NCBI GenBank assembly: GCA_027924585.1 | Contig: BSBM01000809.1 | Coordinates: 6,605,001-6,669,000 of the forward strand | Reading direction: 5' to 3' | From: Larix kaempferi | Lineage: Eukaryota; Streptophyta; Pinopsida; Pinales; Pinaceae | DNA: 64,000 nucleotides | Shown: positions 20,321 through 30,195 of the stretch, in pieces | Position numbering within the stretch: the stretch's first letter is position 1 | Layout: each line of letters begins with the position of its first letter | Made by a program: the position numbers and the translations under genes | The notes under the pieces: model-generated | Databases searched by the model: none | Told to the model about the DNA's origin: nothing | The model's input: the letters and a program-made list of their open reading frames with translations, nothing else

Positions 20321-23300
20321 ATGGAATACTCTTCTTCAAAGCCTATCCTCACTCCCTTCAACTATTTTGATTGGAAATATGATATGGAGATCATATTACG
20401 TTCAAAAGGATTCTATAGAGTCACAGTTGCCCTCGAATTGGAGCCAAGCACATTGTCAGAAATAACCAAATACTACAACAAGCTTGATGAAGCTTATGGT
20501 CTTTTTTGCCCCTCTATTTCAAAATATCTTCACTTCCATCTCAGCAGATTGAAGACTCCAAAATCAATATGGGAGCAACTTGAAACACGTTTTGGCAAGC
20601 AGGATGAGCTTAGGGCTTTTCAATTATAGAATGAATTGATTGCTCTTAGTCCTGAGAATTTCGAGACCATCAATGAGTTTTTCACAAAATTCAAGCACTT
20701 GACATTGCAGTTGAAGAAAAGTGGAGTTATCAAAGAGGATAAGAAATTGATCCTCTCTATTCTCACCAAGCTTGGTAAAGACTATTCGGTATTTGTCTCT
20801 ACTTTCAATTCCAGTCAGCTAACTACCCCGAATTGGAAGATGCCTACCTTGAATGCCTTCATTGAGTCCGTCACAAAAGAGCATGATAATTTGATTCAAA
20901 TGGGGTCCATAAACTCCAAATATTCATCCCTATTTGTTCAAGGACCCAAGAATTCGAATGGCAAAGGAAAGCAAAAGAAAGAGAAGCCCAAATTCGAACC
21001 TCGCAAGCAAAGAGAGAAAGGAAAGTAGATGGATGCACCATCCAGTTCGAAGTTCAAGCAAAAGGGTAAAGAGGGTAAAGAAAAATCTAAATGTACTTAT
21101 TGCAACCGTGGATTTCAAACCAAAATTTCATGCATGAAGAAGACTATAGATCAAATGGTCCTCCTTTTGGAAAAGAATAACATAACTCTTCCTAACGGTG
21201 CAAGGAAGAAGGATAGGAATGATGATCAAGAAAGAGGACAAGCACTCATGGAAACTATTTCGAAGCCCACTACTCTTTTGATAGATTCGGGTGCCTCGAA
21301 TCATATGGCTGCAAATATTGATTCTTTTTCTTCATTCAATCCAAACAGCTCCATCCCCATCCATTTGGGAGATTACTCAAAAATTTCTTCAAAGGGAAAA
21401 GGTACAATCCATGTAGATCATGGAAGCTTTCAGAATGTTCTCTATGTGCCTTCCTTGGCTTCAAATCTTCTTTATGTGTATCAAATGACACACACTGGTG
21501 AACTGAAGCAAGTTACATTCAGCCCTAATACATTTGAAATTTCTGATATCAAAAGTGGAAGACTTATTGCAGTTAGAAAGGCGAAGCACACTGCAAAATG
21601 CTATGAGTTTTCACACTTTATTCCGCTTGCAAATCCCACTGCTCTTCGCACACATGGTAATGAGGTTAGTAGAATTTGGCATGAAATATTTGGACATCTT
21701 AATTATAAGCATTTTCTGCTTTTATCAAACAAATCCATGGTAGATGGTCTTCCACAACTCCGTTCCTCGAAGGGAATATGCACCGATTGCATTATTGGGA
21801 AGCACCCCAAGCACAGGTTCGACCACGGAAAAGCTAGCAGAGCTTATAGATTTTTGGGGCTGATACATTCTGATATCATTGGTCCGCTGTCCAATATGTC
21901 ATTAAATGGTTCAAGGTATGTTTTGACATTTATTGATGATCTTTCCCACTTTACATGGGTATTTTTTCTCAAAAACAAGTAAGAAGTGCTTGGAAAATTC
22001 AAGGCTTTAAAGGCTTCTGTTGAGACCGCCACTGAGAGAAAGATCAAGGCTCTCAGATATGATAATTGTGGAGAATATATCAAGGCCTAGTTGCTGCAAC
22101 TTTGTGCCGAAAGCGGAATTCAGATCCAACATACAATTCTCTACAAACCCCAGTAGAACGGTGTAGCGGAAAGGAAAAATCGGTCACTGAAAGATATGGA
22201 TACTTGCATGATTGAGTCAAAAGGTTTGGCTGCAAATATTTGGGATGAAGCAATTAATGTTGCTGCATACATTCATAACCGAGTTCCACATTCATCCGTG
22301 AAAGGTATGACTCCTTTAGAAGCATTCTTTGGTCACAAACTGCATGTGTCAAATTTGAGAGTTTTTGGCTCTACTGCATGGGCTAGAATTCCTTCCAAGA
22401 AGAGACGAGCTTTGGATCCACAAAGTATTGAATGCATACTGATAGGATATGGGGAATAATCAAAGGCATATAAACTCATGGATATCAGATCCAAAAATAT
22501 ATTCATAGAGCGCAGTGTGCAATTTGAAGAACCGCTTCAAGAGTTGCAACTAGTCGAGGAAGAAACTGTCGTTTCACCGCCTTCACCAAAAGAAGATTCG
22601 AGTAGCGACAATGAAAGTATTGGTTCTGATATTTATGATATTGTAGCAGCACATGATGTCATGACATATCAAGTTTGGAATCCTACCATTATGATCCTCC
22701 CCAGTTACCAAAGTGGGCCAAAACACTCTTCAATCTGCTGGTTCGAACATTGGAAATCCTGCTGATCCAAGACGAACAAGAGAAGACTTTCAAAGAGTAG
22801 GTATGGATCTTTCTATTTCTAATCCATTAATTCCTAAGATTTGTTATTTGATGATTGGTTCATATCCCACAACATACTATCATTCCCACCGAGATCCAAT
22901 ATGGCAAAGTGCCATGGATGAAGAGTATAGTTCTCTTCAAAAGAACAATACATGGGAGCTAGTTTCTCTTCCACCTGGAAAAAAATTAGTCCAATGTAAA
23001 TGGGTATACCGCACAAAAGTTTCTGTTGATGGCTCTATCAGCAAATACAAAGCTATTTTGGTGGCAAAAGGTTTCTCCCAAGTCCAATGAGTGGACTACA
23101 CTGAGACCTTTGCACCGGTTGCAAAGATGGATTCCATCCGCCTAGTTTTGGCAATTTCTGCATCAAAGCACTGGGAAGTGCACCACATGGATGTGAAGAG
23201 TGCTTTTCTACATGGATATCTTGCTAAAGAGGTATATATGAAGTAGCCAGAAGGTTATACATCAGATCCATCATTAGTTTGCAGATTGAAGAAATCTTTG

Positions 23301-24365
23301 TATGGTTTAAAATAGGCCCCAAGAGATTGGTATGCAAAGATGGACTCCTTCCTTCTTTCTCAGAATTTCAAAAGATGCAAATCTGATCCGAATGTGTACC
23401 TACAGCAATTTAAAGGTAATTTGTTGGTTATTGTACTTTATGTTGATGATCTTCTCATTACTGGTAGCACTCTTACTTCAATAAACAAGCTAAAAACTTC
23501 CTTAAATCTAGCTTTTGACATGAGCGATTTGGGCTTGCTGTCACTTTTGGGTTTGGAGATAGCTCAAAATTTTGATGGGATCACTATATCTCAAGAAAAG
23601 TATGCTTTCCGACCTGTTATTGAATTTTAATATGGCTAAATGTAAGGCAACCCCATTCCCATTCCTCTAAGGAATCAGTCTTGAGAAGGGAAATTCTACG
23701 TCGCTTGCAGATTGCACTATGTATCGACAGTTGATTGGTTCACTACTTTACTTAACACACTCAAGGCCTGACATTTCATATGTTGTGAGTGTTGTGTCAA
23801 GGTATATGCAGAATCCCCATGAGCTTCATTGGTGGGCAGCCAAGAAGATCTTGCAATATGTGCAAGGTACGAAACATTTTGGCATACATTATGTTGCAGA
23901 TTTTGAGCTAGACTTCATTGGTTTTACTGATTCAGATTGGGAAGGTGATAGCATAGATCGGAAGTCCACTTCCAGATATGTTTTCATGATTGGACATGGT
24001 CCTATTTGCTGGTCAAGCAAAAAGTAGGCAGCCATTGCACTTTCTTCAGCAGAGGTAGAGTATCGAGGGGAAGTCAATGCCTGCATTGAGGCAGTTTGGT
24101 TGCAGGGTATCTTTCTGAGTTTGGTTTTGGTGGCACTACTTTGACTGTCCTCTTTTGTGACAATCAAAGTGCTATAAATATCTCCACAGATCCAATTCAG
24201 TGGTAGAGGACCAAACACATTGAGATTCATATGCACTGCATTCGAGATTTGGTGCATGATTGCACCATCATTATGTAATATTGCCCTATCGATGAGCAAA
24301 TTGCAGAATCTTCACCAAGAGATTCACTGAGAAGAATATCTCTTACCTCGGTTCACTGTTGGGGG
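20321..24365 (+). pseudogene. Copia Gag-Pol, multiply disrupted
   Basis: Gag starts at 20321 and resembles the intact Copia Gag (both have a Tyr-Phe-x-Trp-Lys block near residue 15). The zinc knuckle has Gln in place of His (CTYCNRGFQ...C at about 21090). Protease DSGA is at about 21290, the integrase zinc domain WHEIFGHLNY at about 21680, and integrase catalytic HSDIIGP at about 21865 and NGVAERKNR at about 22160. RT YVDD is at about 23440, and RNase H TDSDWEGD at about 23930 and SSAEVEY at about 24045. Stops at 20627, 22088, 22154, 23244, 23313, 24025 and 24204 are all TAG where related elements have Gln. Frameshifts lie near 22740 and 23610. It is non-functional. Confidence 0.9.
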
Positions 24366-24555
24366 TGAGTTCCATCATCGTGGAGACAGATTGATCCATT
24401 ATTATGCTTTAGCTTGAGGGGGCGCTTTCTTCCCACTGGGTTTTCCCTCTTTCCTCACTTAGCTTATTTTCAGCATTCTTTTTTGGATTATTGTATTGGG
24501 GTGACCTTTGTTCTTAGTAACCAGGGCCCTACATTATTTTTGCACATCATATTCT

Positions 24556-24569
24556 AGCTTGAGCGGGGT
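24556..24569 (+). other. Damaged polypurine tract of the Copia
   Basis: AGCTTGAGCGGGGT precedes the 3' LTR. A similar GCTTGAGGGGGCG occurs at 24411-24423. Confidence 0.6.
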
Positions 24570-25256
24570 TTTTCGGATATCCACATCATCATTTTCAGGA
24601 CCTTGCATGCAATTAGGGTTTGCATGCAATTTGCATGCATCCCAGTCACTAGGTTGATGCCTCCAGCACCTTATCCACTTCATTCTAGCACCTGGGAGCT
24701 CCTTCCATCAGATTTTTATCCCTCCTAGTCATGCAGGCTCCCACTTCTCACCTACTTCCAGAGAAGGGCACACTTCTTCACCCACCCACTCAGTTTACAC
24801 TCAGTTAGCTCCGATTCTCCTTAACTTGAGGCTAGTTTCACTCCGTTGGACCTCCAGATTGACTAGATGACTTGTTCTGACTTCAGTTAAGCCTCCCATG
24901 CACCTTCCACTGAGCCTCCTTCCCTATATCAGTGCTATACACTTCAGTTACACTTGTTACACTCAGTTAGACTCAGATTGACACCTGGATGACTGGTTCT
25001 TGTGCATTGATGACCACCACTGATTGATGATGAGGAATCCTAGTTGGAGCCAAGCTACACCATTCAGTAATTCAAATGACCTCCTTAGTCAATTCGGATT
25101 GCTCAGTCATTGTTACTATATCGTATTGTAATTATTCACCCTCTTTGGGATATTGAGCACTGATGCATGTTTTGCACAGTTTTACACCATATTTTCTATG
25201 TTCATCTGTTTTGATTGATTTACTTGTTCATTAGATCTGTTGTGACTAACTTTACA
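24570..25256 (+). repeat. Copia 3' LTR (687 bp)
   Basis: It matches 19206-19938 along its length. Its first bases read TT instead of TG, and it ends TTTACA next to the duplication AGAAG. Confidence 0.9.
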
Positions 25257-25842
25257 AGAAGGACATGACCACGGAACCTCCACTTTTTTCACCAATACCC
25301 ACCAAATCGAGGAAGGAAAAACCTGCTCAGACCATCGTTCAGCCAGTCCTCATGACCAGTTGAATGACCATACCATTGAAACACCCCTCCTTACATTAGC
25401 AATTGTATCTTCTCATTCGTGTGAAGCGCCCACCTTTGAATTTTATCCCGCACACAATGAAGACAAGGCTCTTGAAGAACATACAGTTGAACCTAAAATA
25501 TTTGCAAGAGAGTTGAGTCCTGCAAAGGATTCTGAAAACCATAGATAAAAGTCCACTCCAAATCAGCAGGAAGTGGAAAGGTTGACCCAAGAACTATCTC
25601 AGCTAATAGGCCAAAACCAGAGGAATGTTGAAATTATCTTTGGGCTTTGTCAAGAAAACAAAGAATTGCGTTTGCAAGTGAAAACCATTGAAGATTTGAA
25701 TCATGCCAAAACAACTTCCAACATTTCTCTCTGGTTGAGGTATGATACCTTGAAGGATCAATTCAAGAGGTTCCAGGCCAAGTCTACGTCCTCATCGTCC
25801 AAGTCAAAAGAAGCTGCTACTGCAACTCGACCTTCTTCCTAA
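25257..25842 (+). pseudogene. Retroelement-associated extra ORF, C-terminal part
   Basis: This continues the frame that stops at the Copia insertion (VQK then DMTTEPPLFSP), with a stop and a shift near 25360. The end (from 25573) is rich in Glu, Gln, Lys and Leu in a heptad-like pattern (LTQELSQLIGQNQRN...QENKELRLQVKTIEDLN), suggesting a coiled coil, then a Ser/Lys tail to 25842. It is followed within 45 bp by the purine tract. No catalytic motif is visible. Confidence 0.5.
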
Positions 25843-25883
25843 TTTTTCTCTCTTTTTGTTGCACAGGGGGACCTAGCATATCT

Positions 25884-25897
25884 TTGGTTTGGGCGAA
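25884..25897 (+). other. Polypurine tract before long LTR
   Basis: TTGGTTTGGGCGAA is followed directly by TGTTGGTGTCC, an LTR-type start. The motif resembles 17411-17425. Confidence 0.6.
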
Positions 25898-26546
25898 TGT
25901 TGGTGTCCATTTTGTCACCGTTTTTTATCAGTAAAACCGCTCTGACTAGCGTTATTTTTACTATTTTTGATACGATAAGTCATTCTTCTTGCCATTCAGA
26001 CCGTCAATCAAACCCAAATATGCATATATTCACATATCAATTGATTTTTTGTTAAATCTCGTCATATTGTGATTTATTAATGTTTATTTAACATTTTTCA
26101 ACTTGCTTGGAAACTAGATTTCATTCTGTAGGAAATGGGTTTCAAACGGACCTTCATTCAGACACGCTTTCACACCGAAGACGCCCAGCAGCGTTGAACC
26201 CGTCGTTCAGCCCTTCATTCAACCCGTGAAATCGTTGGTTGGAATATTTCTGGCCATAAAGACAAAAACAGAAAGATGGGTTCTGTTAGCAAGATGGCTG
26301 TCGTGGTTGGTGAGCCCTTATTCTAGAAGATTCGCCCTCCTACTTGCCTATCTTGACAACACATCTTTTTCTCACATCAACGCTCCAAAAGTTCTGTCCT
26401 CCTATTTTCCCAGCCTAACAACATGCACTCCTACCCACATCAATGTTCCAGAAGATTCTCGTCCTCCCACGCTCAGCCTGCCAATGCATCCGATGCCCCT
26501 GATGGAAGGAAACCAACTCACGTCATTCACGTCAAGAAGAATCAAC

Positions 26547-27247
26547 TGTTAAATTTTCAGAATTTACTTCAATCTGATCTAGGATCTTAAGTGAGAGAAC
26601 AACATGTACAACAAATCTACAACATATCAATCATGGACACACTAATGCAAGCACACAAGAGACACAGAGTTTACTTGGGGAAAACCATAAAGGTGAAAAA
26701 CCCCAATAACTTCCTCAGAGATAGATAGAGCAATGATACAACCCAAGCATAAGAGATATACATCTCCTAGCAGCAGCTTCTCCTCCTCCACAAGTGCGCC
26801 ACTCTCCTGAGAGTGTGAGAGAGAATAGAATGATCAAATAGAGATCTCCCGATCTCTATTTATACTTGTTATGTCCTGCCCAATAAACTAATGGGGCCTA
26901 CATGTCTATCTTAACCCATGGTTACCTTAATCCGGGCCTACCCCACACTTGGTGGTCTAATAACCCTTTGACTCACATGTCCGACCCCCAATAGGGTGGT
27001 CTAATAACCCTTCGACCCACGTGAATTATACAGGGCTGACCCCAACAAGGTGGTCTAATAACCCATCAAGTATAAGTTATGACATTTACAATATAAATGA
27101 CGACACTTCCGTATAGAGGAATAATAACATCACTATAGGAATACAAACACTTTCGTACAGAGGAATAATACCATCTCTATAGGAGTACAAAATACATATA
27201 TGAAATACATGGGTGAAATACATTCCGAAGTTACATATACATAAACA
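26547..27247 (-). repeat. Copia derivative 3' LTR (701 bp)
   Basis: The plus strand runs from TGTTAAATTTTC to ATAAACA. TATAAATAG on the minus strand (26856-26864) is a likely TATA box. GGTGGTCTAATAACCC occurs three times (26951, 26996, 27049). A 45-bp block with 'agaggaataata-catc' occurs twice (about 27110 and 27155). Confidence 0.85.
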
Positions 27248-27256
27248 CTCCCTCTT
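27248..27256 (-). other. Polypurine tract of the Copia derivative
   Basis: The minus strand reads AAGAGGGAG directly before the 3' LTR. Confidence 0.8.
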
Positions 27257-27507
27257 AACTAGGAAGGTATTTCTCGACACAGATCTACTAGCACAAGTCT
27301 TCCTCTTTCGATCATCATCAACGAATCATCATCCTCGAATCATCGTCATCGTCACTGCTGCTGTTATCTCAATCAATCTTTGAATCTACTCATCATAGGA
27401 AGTTCTACAGAGACAGTCCTTTTTCATACTGGATGTAGGCCCACCACCTGCAGGTCTTCATCATCACTGGCCATACTGTGGAATCCTCAGGACTTATTAC
27501 GTGCGTC

Positions 27508-28259
27508 ACAAAACCTTGCTGCAGCATCCTAGGCTATTACAAGCACACAACTCTACCTGTTGGATCTCCCAGGAGCACATTACATGTGACCCATCACAAA
27601 ACCTGGCTGAAGCATCCTAGGCTATTACGAGCACACAGCTCTACCTGTTGGATCTCCCAGGAGCACATTACATGTGATCTCACCACAAAACCTGGCTAAA
27701 GCATCCTAGGCTGTTACAAGCACACAGTTCTACTTGTCGGATCTCCCAGGAGCACATTACATGTGGTCCACCACAAAACCTGGCTCAAGCATCCCAGGCT
27801 GTTACGAGCACACAGCTCTACCTATCGGATCTCCTTGGAGCACATTACATGTGGTCCACCACAAAACCTAGCTGAAGCATATGAGGCCTTTTTCATCCCG
27901 TTCAGATCTCCCAGGAGCAAATTACATGTGGTTCACCACAAAACCTGGCTGAAGCATCTGAGGCCTTTTTCTTCCTGTTCAGATCTCCCAGGAGCAAATT
28001 ACATGTGGTCATGGAAAAACCTAGCTGAAGCATCTGAGGCCTTTTTCATCATGTCCAGATCTCTTAGGAGAAAATTACATGCCATATGAAAAAACCTCGC
28101 AAGATTATCTCAAGATGTTATGGGTACACAAATCCGACCTGAAGATCTCCCAAGGCACAAATTACATGTCCTCCCAAAGCAAGGTCTCGAAAGAGCATCC
28201 CAGGCTGTTACGGGTACACAACTTTGACCTATAGGATCTCCTAGACATGCTTATCTGTA
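27508..28259 (-). repeat. Minisatellite of 77-88 bp units, about nine copies
   Basis: On the plus strand, units start near 27508, 27595, 27684, 27772, 27860, 27937, 28014, 28090 and 28176, each with CACAAAACCTGGCTGAAGCA or a variant and 'gatctcccaggagcacattacatg'. The first four are about 88 bp with 'ctgttacgagcacacagctctacc'. Three are about 77 bp with 'aggcctttttcatc' instead. The last two revert to the first type. The plus-strand frames through it are by-products of a unit without stops. Confidence 0.9.
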
Positions 28260-28740
28260 CAACCTGATCCACGGCCACAAAGTATCATCCTGATATTCAC
28301 CATACATCATGCTGATGTAGACATGATCATCCTAATCATCATCACTGCATCGTCCTGATGCATGTCATCTGGAGAAGCTCGTCATCCACAATCATCCTGA
28401 TCATACAATGCATCCACCTAATGCATACCAAGTATCTACTTGATACATATCATCATATACAATGTATCTACCTGATACATACATAGGTACATGATCCACA
28501 CAATGTATCCATCAACATACATGATCTACCTGATCATACTTGATACATATACAGATACATGGTCCAAGCATCAACATGATGCATACATAGATAAATGTAA
28601 ATGATCCAATTGATCATATCCAGCATCCAACATGATGCGTACATACATAAATGTAAATGATCCAACTAATCATACAGAGCAGAAACTAGAACATCATCCT
28701 GATGCTCATCATCTAGCGCTTACATCCACAACCATGTGAA
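28260..28740 (-). repeat. Degenerate short repeats (catcctgatcat / atacatgatcca)
   Basis: Words such as 'atcatcctgatgca', 'tgatacatac' and 'aaatgtaaatgatccaa' recur irregularly. It joins the minisatellite to the end of pol and has no coding sense. Confidence 0.7.
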
Positions 28741-28787
28741 GGATCCTCCTTCCAGCATGCTTGGAATGGCTTCAGCAAATGTCTTCA

Positions 28788-30195
28788 TCACTTCTTCCTC
28801 GAAGTGTCGTCGATCTGAAGAACACCAAGCCTCTCTCTGAAGTACTCGAACTTCACTCTAGCTAGTGGCTTCGTCAACACATCTGCAATCTGCTCATCCG
28901 TTACAACATACAGGAGCTTCACTGCTCCTCTCTGCACCATATCCCTAATATAGTGGTATTTGATCTGTATGTGTTTCGACCTATCGTGGAACACCGGGTT
29001 CTCAGATAGCTTGACGCAACTCTGGTTGTCACAAAATATACCAGTAGTCTCCGGTGGGAGATCAAATAACTCTGACAGTAGCTTCCGAAGCTATATTGCC
29101 TCAAAACTAGCTAAACAGGCTATAACATACTCTGCCTCAGCTGTACTCAGTGCTACGTAGGATTACTTCCTACTAAACCAAGAGATCACACCTGATCCCA
29201 TACTGAAGCAGCACCCAGATGTGCTCTTCCTATCTGCAGCACTGCCTGCCCAATCTGAATCAACATAACCCTGCAGGTTAAACTTTTGATTCGCTTCATA
29301 CTTGAGCCCATAACCAACTGTACCCTTTAGGTACCTCAGAATATGATTTATAGCAACCAGGTGAACACTCCTCAGATCCGTTAGGAATTGGCTCAATGTG
29401 TTCACCGCAAAGAAAATATCCAGTCTCGTGTTTGTCAGGTACATCAAGGACCCAATCATCTGACAATACATAGAGACATCAACCGGCTTAGATGAAGCAT
29501 CACACATAAGCTTCAGGTTCGATGCCATTTGTGTGGCCATGGCCTTGCTTCCATCATTCCGAACCTCTTCAATATCTCTACTGCATACTTCCCTTGTCCA
29601 AGGAAGATTCCATCTGCACTCTGCCACACCTTCATGCCAAAAACAAATAGTGCATCATCGCCAAGTTCTTCATCTCGAACTTGGGAGCAAGCTTGCGTTG
29701 CATGTCAGCAATGAATCTGTCATATCTTGTTACAAACAGGTCATCCACATAGTAGTATCATTCGATTTCCTTCCTCAACCTTGTAGTAAAGGTTGGAATC
29801 CGCTTTACTCTTGGTAAATCCCAAACTGAATAGAAGGCTGTCTATCCGACCATACCAATTTCTGCACATATATGACTCCCTATCATGTGTCTCAGAACCA
29901 AGTGGTTGCTCCACATACACTTCTTCTTCAACTACACCATTCAAGAAGGTTGTCTTGAAATCCATCTGGTGTATCTTCGACTTCATCACTGCAGCCAAAG
30001 CAAGTACTGATCTGATGGAAGTGTATCTGGATACAGGAGCAAAAGTCTCTATGCTACCACCTGCAGAATGCTTGATCTTGTAGATCCTCTTGGAAGTCAC
30101 TATAGACTACCCTTCAGGTCTTGGGACTGCATCCCAAACATCTTCATGATCGACTTGTACTCCTCGATCATGGCATTCTTCCCAGATCCTAGGAA
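28788..30195 (-). pseudogene. Copia RT C-terminal part and RNase H, degenerate
   Basis: Minus strand. It opens with EEYKSIMK and continues with SKRIYKIKHSAGGSIE, then jumps to TFAPVSRYTSIRSVLALAAV. About 20 residues usual in RT between those blocks are absent. A second deletion removes the LYGLKQAPRAW region, so YMC is followed by RNWYGRIDS. Near 29740 the frame breaks where YVDD should be. RNase H follows with SDWAGSAADRKSTSG, STAEAEY and CDNQSC relics, and ends ADVLTKPLA near 28840. It is dead in this copy. Confidence 0.85.

Larger units (their letters stand above)
19206..25256 (+). mobile_element. Decayed Ty1/Copia element, plus strand
   Basis: LTRs are at 19206-19938 and 24570-25256, with PBS and internal gag-pol between. 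It is flanked by AGAAG at 19201-19205 and 25257-25261. The LTRs differ by several indels and many substitutions, and gag-pol has numerous stops, so it is much older than the Copia at 2774. It interrupts the extra ORF in phase. Confidence 0.93.

Noticed and set aside
27478-28089. Plus-strand ORFs with repeated TWLKHPRLLRAHSST-type translation
   Set aside because: The open frame follows from a stop-free 88-bp repeat unit; it lies in the 3' non-coding part of a minus-strand Copia derivative.
27508-28259. CRISPR-like array
   Set aside because: Units are contiguous tandem repeats of 77-88 bp without unique spacers, in plant transposon DNA.
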